Part shown: piece by piece, positions 1-11,854 of the stretch
Position numbering within the stretch: the first letter of the stretch is position 1
Layout of the letters: every line of letters begins with the position of its first letter
Assembly: GCA_016802295.1 (NCBI GenBank)
Contig: JAESIW010000200.1
Coordinates: forward strand, 4,310,447 to 4,374,446
Length of the DNA: 64,000 nucleotides
Reading direction: 5' to 3'
Source: Brachionus rotundiformis
Lineage: Eukaryota > Rotifera > Eurotatoria > Ploima > Brachionidae
Notes under the pieces: generated by a model
Told to the model about the DNA's origin: nothing
The model's input: the letters and a program-made list of their open reading frames with translations, nothing else
Databases searched by the model: none
Position numbers and translations under genes: made by a program

Positions 1-340
1 CTATTGTAACTTTTTTTATTTAACATACTGCAATTTTTTATAAAAATAAAATAAAAGTAAAAAAAATGAATCTAATTTTAATTGTTATCTTTAAACGATT
101 GTTAAACAAGGATACTTAAATTTAGTACAAACCCAATTTAATATTTTTAAAATAAAAAAATTATTATCAAAATTTAATTGATATAATAAATTAAAAAACA
201 AAGATTCCTTACACTATTTAGTCATGGTCTAATGATTGGTATATTAGATGATAATTTAAAATCTAAAAGCGTAACAATGTCCGTCTATTTATATCTCGTG
301 TTCATTACCATGAAAAATATATTATTTAATTTTAAACAAT
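1..340. other. Non-coding AT-rich leader
   Basis: No convincing coding frame, RNA gene or repeat was seen. The stretch precedes the first plus-strand gene and probably contains its promoter and 5' UTR, but no clear TATA box could be chosen among the many AT runs. Confidence 0.4.
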
Positions 341-1481
341 ATGTATGGTTCAGGATTAAATAGTCAAAACGGAAAACCTGCATCGTAAAAACATTTGTAA
401 ATATATTCTTAGTGGAAATAATATTTTTTTCTAAGATTTGCTTATATTGCATCAGCTGGTGTTTTTATTTTATCACTCTTGGGTATTGCATTTCTAGTTG
501 TTGGTTTAGTGGCTCTTGCCTCTAATATAAACGGTAAATTTAAGATTTTTTTTTAAAATTATTAATTTAGTTTTTAGGAACAAATTCAAATTACAAAAAT
601 GCTGAAATTATCCTGGATGAAAATGTTTCAAATGGTATAATTTAGAATAAAAATATTAATTTAAACAATTATTTTTCTAATAGGTTATACAAATTTAAAA
701 ATTAAAATAAATAATGCGGGTTATATTCGTCAAATGTCTAATAAAATAAACAAATGCTCTAATTTAACAAATATTGAAAAAATCTTTTCTCAAGTATCCA
801 CAATTTTTATATAAATTAAAAATAAATATTCATATTTAGTGTAATCCTAAAATATCAACATCTGATAAACATATCCTTCTTATCAATACAGAAAGTTTGA
901 ACTTTACATGCGACAAGTAAAAAAAAATTGATAAATTAAATTTACTATAAACAATATTTAGTCAAGATAAATTATTATTATGGTCAACACAATGGATTAT
1001 CAATTCGACAACAGTAAAATTTGATGAAAATTTTATAATTAAAATTCTGTACTCAATTAAAACATGTACAACTTCGAAAGATAAATTTATTAATACGATT
1101 TTTCATAACTCAACAGTTGAAAGTAATTTAGTTCTTTTCTATAAATTATGATGATAACTTTGTTTATTCTTCTAGTCTCAGGTGTTCTGATATTTGTAGA
1201 GAACAATAGCATTATTGAAAAAGAATACAAAAATTGTAATATAACATTATATGAATTGGACAATTCACTAAAGCCATGTATAGAGATCAAAAATGCGTCA
1301 ATACCAAATGATCTTAAAAAATCTCCAACTTTTTCGATCAATGAATTTAGAAAAAACATTATAAGCGAAAACGAAACAAATATAAATATCTACGAAGAAT
1401 TTTCAAACTTTACTAATGTATAATAATAATTAGACAATCTTTTTTTTTTATTTATAGGAGTTTTCTATTTTTTTGAAATAA
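341..1481 (+). CDS. Single-pass membrane protein with glycosylated ectodomain, unknown family
   Basis: Reconstructed from eight short exons joined by GT-AG introns with consistent phases: 341-384, 436-533, 578-634, 684-793, 840-916, 962-1122, 1176-1417 and tentatively 1458-1481. A short N-terminal tail (MYGSGLNSQNGKPAS) is followed by one strongly hydrophobic segment (about residues 16-45, rich in Ile, Leu, Val and Ala) and then about 220 residues. That part has several Asn-X-Ser/Thr sites and scattered cysteines, as expected for an extracellular domain. Topology is therefore probably cytoplasmic N-terminus and outside C-terminus. An ATG at 1148 that looks like a separate start lies inside the 1123-1175 intron. 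The 3' end is uncertain: an open frame at 1672-1823 could be a further exon. I do not recognise the family. Confidence 0.6.
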
Positions 1482-1671
1482 TTTTAAAAAATTCTATTAA
1501 AATAATAAAAAATTAATTTAAAACAATTTATTTCAAAACATTTAAATTAGATAATTTTTTTATGGATTAAATAAATATATATTCCTTTTTAACAAAACCA
1601 TCTTTTTATTCTTTAAGCTGACAAACCTACAGAAATAATTTGTTTTGTTACATGCTTAAATTTTTTTACAG

Positions 1672-1823
1672 ATATAATCAAAAAATTTTATGAAGCCAAT
1701 ACAAAAAAACTTGATACAAAATTTGTTAATTTACAAAACATAACCATATACATAATAAAAGCTCCGATTAAGCAAAAATACCATCTTCATCATGAGCCTA
1801 AATTTAAAAATGAGTTTAATTAG
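1672..1823 (+). CDS. Possible terminal exon of the upstream membrane-protein gene
   Basis: After a T-rich tract ending in ACAG at 1671 there is an open stretch of about 50 codons ending in TAG at 1821-1823. The composition is protein-like and includes an Asn-Ile-Thr glycosylation site. It fits as the last exon of the 341-1481 gene, but the phase needed (one base carried over) does not match the donor I see at 1418, so an extra small exon would be required. It ends only two bases before the stop of the convergent ERC gene. Confidence 0.35.
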
Positions 1824-1825
1824 TA

Positions 1826-4800
1826 TTAAGTTGATTTATCAAATACCATTATTGGATTTATTGCCATAATTTTGACCTTGTCTTTAGCTTCCTTTGCTGA
1901 TATATAATCATTCATTAATTTCATTCGCTGTTCATTCTTTTAATAAAATTAAAATTTTTTAAAGAAATGTTTATCTTAATTTTACCAAATCCTTTAACTG
2001 GTGATGCATATTATCTTTTTCCTCCATTAATCTTTGAATTTTAGATACATTATTAGAAGACCGATTACATTCTAACTCAGCTATTGCCGAATCTTTTTCA
2101 CTTATTGTTGATAATAATATTTCTTGTCTAGATTAGATATGATTTTGTTTATTTATTAATTTATTTTTGTCTAATAATAATTACTTGGTGATCAGTAATT
2201 CATTCATTTCTTTTACTTTTTCTTCTTCTAGTTTCTGGAGTCGTTCCTCGCGGACGTACAATTCTTCTTGATATCTATTGAACAACAGTTGTTGCTCATT
2301 AATATATTTTTGTAATGATGTTATCTCATCAATTAAACTTTTATTCTAGAATTTAAAAACAAATAATAATTTGAAGGCAATAAAAGAAAGCATAATATTT
2401 ACTTCATTTTCAATTTTTTCCGCTTTTTGCTTTTGCTGGGCAAATACAAGTTCTCTTTCTGCAGTTATTGAGACACTTTCTCTCAATGCTTCTTCCAGGT
2501 CATTTATTCTTGAATTAAATTTAGATATTTGTTCATTACGCTGGATAATTTCATTTTTGTGATCTTCAATTTGCTCTTTTAGGCTTTCAATTAATTTTTC
2601 ATTTACATTTTTATCCTCATTTATTTGTCTATTAATTTCATTATTTTCCGAATTGTCATTACTCAAATTCTTAATTTGACTTTCGTATGTTTGTTTTTGT
2701 TTGGCTAGTTTATCCTTTAGTTCTTGAGTTGTTTTTTCAAAGTGTTCTTCTAGCTGACTAAATTGTATTTGCTGTTGTTCTAATTTTGATTTTAATACTT
2801 GTTTTTGTTCTTCAAAATCATCAATCAGCTCTTTGAGTGTTATGAGCTCTGTGGTCAATTGCTGAATATCAATTTCTTTAGATTGAAGTTCTTTTTGTAA
2901 ATTTTGAACTTTTTTCATTGATTCAGCATCTTGTTGATTTTGATTTGAATTTGCAGACGAAACTTGAAGTTGTTGCTTTTGTAAACGATGTAGTTTTTCT
3001 TCAATTATTTCGATTTCTTCATTTTTTTGAGTCAATGACATTTCTAATGAGTTAACATGTGAGTCTTTTCTAATCAGTTGTGTTTTAAAGCTTTCTACTT
3101 CGTCCTTAAGATCATATATTTCGTTTTGGTAATCTTGAATTTCCTTGTTCTTGAGCTCAATTTTTTCATTTAGTTCCTTTATTGATATATTTAAGGTTTC
3201 AATTTGTTCACTAAGTTCTAAATCACGTGATTGACTTTGTGAACGATTCATGGCGTCTTTTGTCAATTTTTCAATCAATTTATCCTTTTGTTCAATTGAT
3301 TGCTCTAAATTTTGCATCACATTATTTTGATACAAACCCACTGAATTCGAACTTAGCTTTGTTCTAAGAGTACTAATTTGCATTTCTTTATCTTTTAGTT
3401 GTTCCTCTAAATTTTCGATTTTTCTGTTTAAAACATTTATTTTTCTTTCCTTTATATCCATTTGATCTTTCAACTCGCCAATATCAGAATCACGTTGATG
3501 TTTTTCTAGTAAAATTTGTTGAATTTGGTGATTTTTTTTTTCTATCAAAGTTTCTTTTTCTTTTATTCGACCACGTAACTCATTTACTTCTGATTGTTGC
3601 ATGGTAATTTGTTGTTCTTTACTAACTAAAGATTCCTTTAATAATGTAAGATAATGCTGTAAGTCTTTTTCTTTGCTTTCACATGTTTCATATTTAGTTT
3701 TTAGTTGTTGAAGCTCAGTTTCCTTTTTGCTCAAGTCAAATTTTAGAGTTTCAACTTTTTGTTTCAAAGATTTTTCATTATTTTTTAAAAGTTCGACTTG
3801 AGTTGGACTTAATGTTTTTTCGCTATTTATATTTGACTCAATTTTGCTTTCAGATTGATAGTTTTCGTTTACAGGAGTACCAAACGAATACCTCTGGTTA
3901 GTATTTTTATTCATTAACGTCTCATCCTGCAGTTGTTTAATTTGAAGTTCTAATTGTTGAATGCGAGTATCTTTATTAGCATCAATCAACAAATTTTCTT
4001 CTGCATTTGAGTCGAAATATGAAAACAACGAAAGTGAATCCTTAATTTAACTATTTTAAAATATGGTTCCAAAAATAAAAAGTATTTACAGTTTTGTTAT
4101 TGGAAAGACTTGAAATATTGGAAGTGTTAATATTTAATTGGGAAATCAAATTGGATTTCTGCTGTTGTAGCTGATTAACAAATTGTTGAAGCCTAGATGT
4201 TTTTCTTTCTTCTTCAAGAAGTCGTTCTCTCAAACTATTCTGCTCACTTAATAATGTTGTATTAGTGGCTTCAATTTGTTGATTTAAATTTTCTAATTGA
4301 TTCATTTGTTGAATCTTTTTAAATTTAAGAATAATTAAACTATTGAAAATAAATACTTTTTAAAAAATTGATTTACAATTTCATCTGTGGTGTTATTTAA
4401 TGAACTCAAGTCACTATTTGTAATGTTTTTGGTACTTAAAGTTTTTACAATTTGAAATAATTTTTTTATAGTTTCATCTTTGGTGTTTAAAGATTGCTTT
4501 TGAGTATTGATTCTCATTTCTAGTTCATTAATTGTTTTTTTAAGTATATTTTTTTCTTTGGTAAAATTTTTTGAATTATTTGCAAACGAATACTCATTAT
4601 GAACCAAATTTTCTTGCTGCATTTGTTCTATTTGTATCTCTAGTTGTTGAACATAAAGAGTTTGTTGTTCAAAAGTGCTGGATAAATTTTTATTTTGTGC
4701 CTGTAAGACTTGGAATTTGTCTAATAGTACATTATACTTTTTTTGTTCTTCTTTTCGCATTTGTCTTTCTTTTTTGAGTTCTGGGCTCCAAAATTGTTTG

Positions 4801-5954
4801 ATACTCTGCATATTTGAAGATAACTTTTGCTGACAACTTTCAACTTCACATTTTAGAAAATAAGATTCTTTCTGCATATCCATCAGTCTTATCTGTAAAT
4901 CTTTTATGAAATTAATTTTAGACTGATTGTTATCAGTTTGATTCAAAGACTTGATTGAACTTAAGCTAGTATCACGTTGAATTGAATTTGAAGATTGGGC
5001 TTTTGAAGACAATCTTAGGCCACCATAAATATTCCCCGAATTATCAAAATCACGAACGAAATTAAAAGAATTAATATTAAGAGATGGATTATTTGAATAA
5101 GCATTGATAATTGAATTTGATCTATGATGCTGTCGATTAGGTTTTGAAGCGAGTGTGTTCAAGAAAAGAGTTGAATTCGAATAAGTTGGAATTTGACTAC
5201 TCGTAACTCGACGAGAAGGTGTGTTTGTAGCTGAAGAAGATAATGGAGTATAATTTTCAAAACTAGCCTCTGTAGCAGTGTATCTATCAAATGATCTTTC
5301 TCGTCGAATTAAGTAATTTAAACTAGAATAATTTGATTGCTGTTGATCTTCATCTGCTTTTTGCTTATCATTTTTATGGTTTGAATATGAATTTAAAAAA
5401 TTTAGCTTGTAATTTTTTTCCAAATTTTTGATATTTGATTCATGATCATTTTGATTGTTTAAAATAATTAAATCATCAATTAAGCTATTCATCGATTCAA
5501 TATTTTTTTGTGAACTTTCAGTTTCGTTTGAATTAATTTTGTTTTCAAGATTGTTTGTATTATTTAAATTACTAGCCAAATTTGAATTGTACGGACTTGA
5601 ACGTCCAGATGTATAACCACTAGTTGAGGAGTTAGAATTTAGACTAGAACTATGATTGACTAAAATTGTCTGATTGGGCATGGCATTTCCTAAAAACTTA
5701 TCACATTTTTCACCCTGCTGAGGTTTGATTGAATCTTCATTTTTGTCTGAAACAACATCTAAATTTGAATTTTGAGAAATCGGGGTAGAATTATTGAAAA
5801 TATCTTCGAGTTCTGCCATTGCATTTGAGTCAACGTATTGATGCTGACATTTTTCAAAATCATTTAATGGTCCATTATTTGCTTCGAAATCGTTTGTCGA
5901 TAAAGAATTTTCCTTTGAAAAGTCTAGACTAGTATTGTCCATAATAGATGTCAT
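1826..5954 (-). CDS. ERC: ELKS/ERC/CAST (Bruchpilot-type) active-zone scaffold protein
   Basis: Six exons (5954-4377, 4314-4090, 4040-2403, 2345-2185, 2127-1986, 1936-1826) give about 1284 aa in continuous phase. The first ~340 residues are Ser/Asn-rich and disordered; the rest is almost uninterrupted coiled coil. Family hallmarks known from ERC1 and Drosophila Bruchpilot are present: FWSPELKKERQMRKEE, a DIKERKINVLNRKIENLEE block, LRESVSITAERE, and near the end ISEKDSAIAELE followed by RMKLMNDY. These proteins organise presynaptic active zones and capture RAB6 vesicles at the cortex. The protein ends soon after the RMKLM block with VFDKST, so the distal C-terminal region and PDZ-binding tail of vertebrate ERC1 are not seen. 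Convergent with the membrane-protein gene, with almost no spacer. Confidence 0.92.
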
Positions 5955-7776
5955 TCTAATTTAATTTTTTTAAATTCACATTGCATTATTTTAATCTAAA
6001 CCTTTATTTTATTAATATTATTTTAAATTTAAAGAAGATTTATGTTTCATGCAATATTTTTGTTAAATTTGGGTAGTTATATTAAATTTATCAAATCTAA
6101 TAACAAAAAATCTAAAATTATTTTCGAACTTGCAAGCGAAACTAGCAAATATTTTACTATTTAAAATTTAGACTTTTAATAAGTGCTAATAGCTATTTTT
6201 TTGGGTTTAGGCAAGTTTGCAAATGGAGCATCACTTGAGGCAATATTTGTTCCTTTTGACATATCTAAATAGATAAAACCATTTTTTCTATTATAAGCAA
6301 AGAAATAATCAATCCATAAAATATATCGAAGAAACTAATCATAAAAATTAAGTGTAATTTTTAAAATGATAATACTTGTCCTCCAATTATTTTAACGAAT
6401 TAGGCTTTAACATGACTCATCTAGGTCAGTTCGTATATGCTAAGGCTAACATAAAGAATTCGAATGGTTTCTATGTTAACTAAACTTTAAAAGACAGATT
6501 CTCTGAGAATAAAGAGTCTATTAGTTAATTTTTAGTATTCTTAATATAAATCAGATAAGATTTTAAACTTATCTTTTAATTTTAATAAAGTAGGAAATAT
6601 ATAAAAAAATCCAAAATATAGTTTTAATCAACCTCTTTATGCGTAACAAAAGTTGAAAGTAAAAAAGAAAGCAAAACGACAATACTCAAAAATCGATTTT
6701 ATAAATAAACCAAACGAGCAAAAATAAGGCATAAACATATAGTAAATTGAAGAAATAACCATTTATTAAAACTCTAAATAATAAAACTAGAGAAAATAAT
6801 ATTCAAAATAATCAAATACATAAATTATTCCTTGTACACATTTTCTTTTATCAAAATCCAATAAAACGAATTTAGAAATCGGATCAGAAAAAATATTTTA
6901 TTTATTTTCGATCTCTAATTCAAAACTCTAAAGCTGAATTATTTACTAATATAATGCTTAAGTATATGAATTGCTTTTTTATTTAGACTGAGTAAATAGA
7001 TTTGTCTTAAAAGCTTTTTAAAAGTTATTTTTTGTTTTTATTCGAAAATTACTAAATTCGAAAAATAATGTTTTATGAGACATTATCGGTTAATTAAATC
7101 GTATAATAATATCAAAAATAATTTTTATTTTTATTTTGAATACCAAAAATTAAATCAAGTTTTTATAATTATTTTTAAATGTCAATAGAGAAATCTTAGA
7201 TAATCTTAAAAGTTAGCATTTAATCTTAAATATTATAAAAATAGAAATATTTAAACATTTTATGTTGAATGAAAAATGATTCTGAAATTAAATATCACAT
7301 CATTAAAAAACTAATTAAAATTCAAAACAAAATTAAAAATTGTAATATATGTAATCCAAAACTAATTTAATTTTCAATTTGTATTATCATGAAAGATATG
7401 TCAAATTTTAGAAAGTTTTAATAAATCTTAATTATTATATTTTGAAACAATAATGAAATCAATTGTCTAAAATTGAATAAATATGCAAAATAATCATTTA
7501 AATTATATTAAATAATTCCCGAATAAAAAATATTAATTTGAAAAAAATATTATGAATAATCTGAAATTTTCAATTAATTAATTTGATCTGATAAAATTTA
7601 TAATATACCAATTTGTTTGAATTTGTGTTATGAGTTTTAAACATAATGACTTAAATTTTTTATCGTCTATTGATATCAGTAACTTATGAAATTTTAGAAA
7701 TATAATTGATTGAAAAAGTTTTATCTCAAATGAACAATTTTTGACAGTATTTTTCTCACATATGTAGGCATGGTTG
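5955..7776. other. Long AT-rich intergenic region
   Basis: About 1.8 kb of AT-rich DNA between the ERC start and the promoter of the small secreted-protein gene. Apart from one possible orphan minus-strand exon near 6.2-6.3 kb, no coding frame, RNA gene or clear repeat was recognised. Confidence 0.5.
6176..6335 (-). CDS. Orphan open exon, unidentified
   Basis: On the minus strand, an acceptor-like TTAG just above 6335 is followed by about 52 open codons ending in TAA at 6178-6176. The amino-acid mix is not the Asn/Lys/Ile-only bias of random AT-rich frames: it includes Trp, Asp, Gly, Pro and Ala, for example ASSDAPFANLPKPKK. No partner exon could be joined upstream, so this may be a remnant, or an exon of a gene I failed to assemble. 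Confidence 0.25.
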
Positions 7777-7785
7777 TATAAAAAG
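7777..7785 (+). promoter_or_regulatory. TATA box of the small secreted-protein gene
   Basis: TATAAAAAG lies 34 bases before the ATG at 7819, preceded by less AT-biased sequence. This is one of the few unambiguous TATA boxes in the window and implies a very short 5' UTR. Confidence 0.6.
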
Positions 7786-7818
7786 GTGATATTACAATCG
7801 TCTTAAAAATTTTGAAAA

Positions 7819-8235
7819 ATGCAAAAAATTTTATTTACAGTATTTTTATGTTTTATTTTAGTTGGTAAGTTTAAAATCAAACTTTTATGTATTATCTTTC
7901 TGCAAAAAAAGATCATATTTTTAAATTAACATATTAGTCAGATAATACAATTATTAATTTAATTATATGGAATAATATTAAAAAATTAGAACTGTCTCTT
8001 ACAATGGCTGTTCAAACAAATAATGAAAGAATAATCGATATTGTTACAACATTTTTTTCAGTAAAATTTATATTTGTTTAAGATTTTTTTAAGTTTAATT
8101 TTTTGTTTGTAGATGACAACTACAAAATTACAATGTGTAATTCAATGTATGCAGGGTAATATAGATTCAAGAATATCTATTCAAGATGTAATCGAAAATT
8201 ACACTCTTTTTTTTCAATGTTTCAATCTATGTTAG
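7819..8235 (+). CDS. Small secreted protein with paired CX3C motifs, unknown
   Basis: Three exons (7819-7864, 7942-8060, 8113-8235) join in phase to a protein of about 95 aa. The first ~15 residues (MQKILFTVFLCFILV) form a typical signal peptide. The mature part is probably helical and ends with two cysteine pairs of the form CX3C (CVIQC and CFNLC, the latter at the very C-terminus), a spacing suited to two disulfide-linked helices. A strong TATA box lies just upstream. I do not recognise a family; it could be a secreted peptide, hormone-like factor or antimicrobial-type peptide, but nothing in the sequence decides among these. Confidence 0.6.
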
Positions 8236-8941
8236 AAAATTCATTTTATTTTTATTATTTGAATTTTAAATAAATATTTATTGCCATTCATAATTGGTTT
8301 AACTAACAAATATTTTCTCCTTGGTAATTAGAATTATTGTATTAGGCACTCATTTTTTGGTTGATTTTTAGTTCATTCAGTTAGTTTCAGTTAATTCACT
8401 TTCAATAAATATAATTGACATCGGCTATGCTCCAAATCAAATCCTATCCTGTTAGTAAATATTTTTTTGAAACAAAACTCACATTTTTATCAATTGAAAA
8501 GGAATATTAATTAAAGTTGAAATAATTTTCTAAACAAGATTTTAAAATGCGTTATAATTATTTTGCAGATTTTCTAACTTAAGAATCTGATTCTACTTTA
8601 TTACTAAGGAATATTAATTTACTAGCATTATGATTCAGAAAAAATCACTTTATCTCTCAAATTATAAATTAATTTATCTTCCTCTAGTTCTCATGTTGAT
8701 AAAATTTTTAATTTTAAAAAAATTATCATATCTTTATAATCTATTAAAGTTGATAATATATTTTTTAAATAAAATTTCTTATAAAATATCAAGTTATTTC
8801 ATTAGATTCTATAGAGGTGAATTTTTTAAAAATTAAAAATGAAAAAAGTTGAATGGTATTTTATCTTTTTTTTAATTTACTTAGTTAAAACTGAATAAAA
8901 TTATTTAAAAAATCTAAATTAATAAATATTCTTTATTTAAG
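8236..8941. other. Spacer before TMC, probably with unplaced 5' exon(s)
   Basis: AT-rich sequence. The first exon(s) of the TMC gene must lie here or nearby, but no start could be joined in phase to the first exon I can support (8942). A hydrophobic 68-codon frame at 8630-8836 is not supported as coding. Confidence 0.35.
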
Positions 8942-11671
8942 GGCGAGGAAGACAAAAAATAATGACATTAATAATTCCAAAAATCACCACGTAAAATAAT
9001 TAATTAATTATTAGATTAGCAATAGTTAATTGTTTAAAGGTTTACTTCACTCCATTAAAAAGTCTAAACAGTACTGGTAAAAAATTAAAAAAATGGCTTC
9101 CATGTGATAAAACTTTAACAAATATTGAAAGTAATAAAATTTTATATATTAGCAAAGTAAAATTTTTTCCGTAAATAAGAAATTTTTAAAATGCTCAAAA
9201 TATATTTTATGAACAAAAACATTTATAACTTTCAAAAGCTAAAAAATATATTATTTTTTTGTTTCGAAATTTTACTTTGTCAAATAATTTTTATTATGTT
9301 CTAAATTAATTATCTAGCTAAATTTGGTGGAAGCTTTGTTTCATTATTTGAACTAAATCGATGGCTTTTTATTATCAATTTCATAATTTCAATTTTAGTT
9401 GGTATATTTATAATTGCTCCTCAATATGCTTACAATTTAGATGAAACGAATGATGTTCTCGAGTTTAATAAAAATCAGTCTAATTTTAGTGCGATTTGCA
9501 ATAAAATAGCTATTGAAGAAAATAATGAAAATAAAACCACTTTTAACTCGAATTCCACCATTGAAGAGGCTATTCTTTATTCTAAATGTTGTTTTTATAA
9601 TTATACAAAATATTTGAAACAAAATCAATATAATAAAACAAATGTAGATGTTATTTTAGATGTATTTCAAGGAACTGTAAAAAATTTTACAATTTTTATT
9701 TTAAAATATTTATTTGTAATCTAAGGGAATTTTCGAAGAGAGTTTTTTTTTCTATGGACAATACAGCAATAAAACAACATTAAATGTACAAAAAAAACAT
9801 ACATATTACATGGGACTATCATTTGCTTCCATAACGTTATTTTCATTAATTATATCTGCAATCGGCATGCTCATAAGGTATCATAATTTACGAAAATCAC
9901 GATTATTCTAATTAGAATTCTTATAAACTTTTTATAGGCTGGGCAAAGGCCTTGAGACTTCGATAATTAATAGAATTGAAGCAATAAGTATGATAAGCCA
10001 GTCATTTGTATCATGGGATTATAATCTAAAAGATGAAAAAAACATTGAACTAACAAAATCAATAATTTATAGATTTTATCAAGTACACAGAATGATCAAT
10101 TTCTAATTATCTAATTTTTTAATTTCAGAATGAAATCAATCAAATCAAATATAATGAAAAAATGAAGAGTTTAATTTTGAAAGAAAAACTAATCATTCAT
10201 TTCAAAAGAATCTTTTTTCATTTAATTACAATTATAATGTTTATTGTAGGAGGTATAGCCTTATATTATCTGAATGAATTTACTTTTGAAGTAAGAATTT
10301 ATAACAATAATTGACCAAAGATTGAAATTTTCCAAAAGCTAAAAAGAAAAGATATAAATAAATATTTATTGTGGATTGTAGAATATCTACCTGCTTTAGC
10401 AATTAATTTAATAATATTCGTCTATCCAGCTATTTTTAACATTTTTAAAAAATTTGAAGATTACAGCGATAATTTTAAAATAAACTTGTTCTTACTAAGG
10501 TGAATTACTAAGACTAACTATGTTTCTAAATTATAATTTTTTAAAACTTTGAAGAACTGGCTTTACAAGAATTGCTTCGATACTGTTTATAATTGTTAAC
10601 TTATCTATAAATATTGTAAGAAATGAAAATGTTTGTGCAACACAAAGTTCAAAATTGGTAGGAGAATTACTTTCTTTTGATTTCTCAATTCAGAAAAAAA
10701 CCGAAATTTGGGTATTTTAATTTGTTTTCTAAATAGTTCCAGTAAAAAAATTTTTTTAAGTGTTGGGAAACATATGTTGGGCAAGAATTTTATAAATTGG
10801 TTATGATAGATTTAATTTTGAAATTGTTATCGTTTTTATTAATAATTTTTCGATTTATTTTTTCAAAATCTTTTAATTTAATATCGAAATCAGAATTTAA
10901 TTTAGAATCGAGCTTTTTTGAATTAATGAATGCACAAACTTTATTTTGGATTGGATTGTATTTCAGCCCTTTTCTAGCCATCATCGCACCATTTTATTTT
11001 ATAATCAAGTTTTATTTGACTTTGGTAAATTAACCTTATACAATTAAAACTTTGGAATCAAATTTTTATTAATTAATTTTTATATTTAGTATATTCTGAA
11101 ATACTTTACTGAAATTGATAGCAAAAATAGACAAATGAAGCTTAATACATCTTTCTTCTTAGTTCTTTTTGTTGTATTTCTATTAGTATTAATATTATTT
11201 GGCTTTATTTTTACAACGTAGGTATCAATAATTTATAAATCTTTTTTTATTTTTTCAAAAAAAGTTTAAAACCATCACGGAGTTGTGGGCCTTTTCGAAT
11301 TCAATATTCACCAATGAATGATTTTACTGTGGTTAGTGAACTCCAAAATCAGTTGCAGATTTCATTACCATCAATTTTGTTTTCAATAATAGAATATATT
11401 TTCTCAACATTTTTCATGATAATACTTACTTTTATACTAATGTAAGATTTAATTATCTTTAAATTTAATATTTTTCGACATTTTGAAACAATTTTTTGGA
11501 ATTAAGACATGAATTCATCTTTTTTTAAATTTATTTCATTTAAGCGGAATCATTATGATCATTTGGACAATATCTAGGTCCCAAAAAGAAATAACTAGAG
11601 AGTATTTAAAGATATTACAAAATCAAGATCCCTTAAAAAGAAATAGAACTACAGAAGCAATTCATTTTTAA
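8942..11671 (+). CDS. TMC: Transmembrane channel-like (TMC) protein, 5' end not resolved
   Basis: At least twelve exons: 8942-8990, 9040-9130, 9318-9676, 9726-9878, 9938-10082, 10129-10290, 10339-10499, 10555-10711, 10761-11024, 11090-11217, 11265-11441, 11545-11671. The TMC signature CWETYVGQEFYKL is spelled out at the 10761 exon. Other family landmarks appear in order: KFGGSFVSLFELNRWLF before the first membrane helix, GIFEESFFFYGQYSN, FVSWDY, EYLPALAINL, the QTLFWIGLYFSP helix and LKPSRSCGPFR. TMC1/2 form the pore of mechanotransduction channels; other TMCs act as leak or modulatory channels. About 657 aa are visible, compact for the family. The exon beginning at 10339 could begin at 10321 instead. 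The subfamily could not be assigned by eye. Confidence 0.9.
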
Positions 11672-11854
11672 GACAATCAGATATTTTAATTTTTAATTTA
11701 AAAAAATGATTGACTTTTTTTTAAATAACTAATTATAATTCTTTTTTAATTTCTAATCAAAAACTTTTAATTTATTATTTTTCATTATAATTGAATTTAA
11801 CTATCATCAGTTTTTTTTTTTATTTTTGTTATTTTACTTTCATAAAATAAAGCT

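Noticed and set aside
1148..1423. Separate 91-aa secreted protein starting at 1148
   Set aside because: Its start lies inside a good GT-AG intron (1123-1175), and the rest of the frame continues the upstream gene in phase.
4571..4777. Plus-strand frame inside the ERC gene
   Set aside because: Antisense shadow of a coiled-coil coding exon, as are other opposite-strand frames over ERC, LRRC45, PI4KB and the coiled-coil gene.
8630..8836. 68-aa hydrophobic frame
   Set aside because: Composition is Ile/Leu/Lys/Tyr bias expected from AT-rich DNA; no start context, and it does not splice in phase to TMC.
9437..9628. Minus-strand frame over TMC
   Set aside because: Lies antisense to a TMC exon with clear family motifs on the plus strand.
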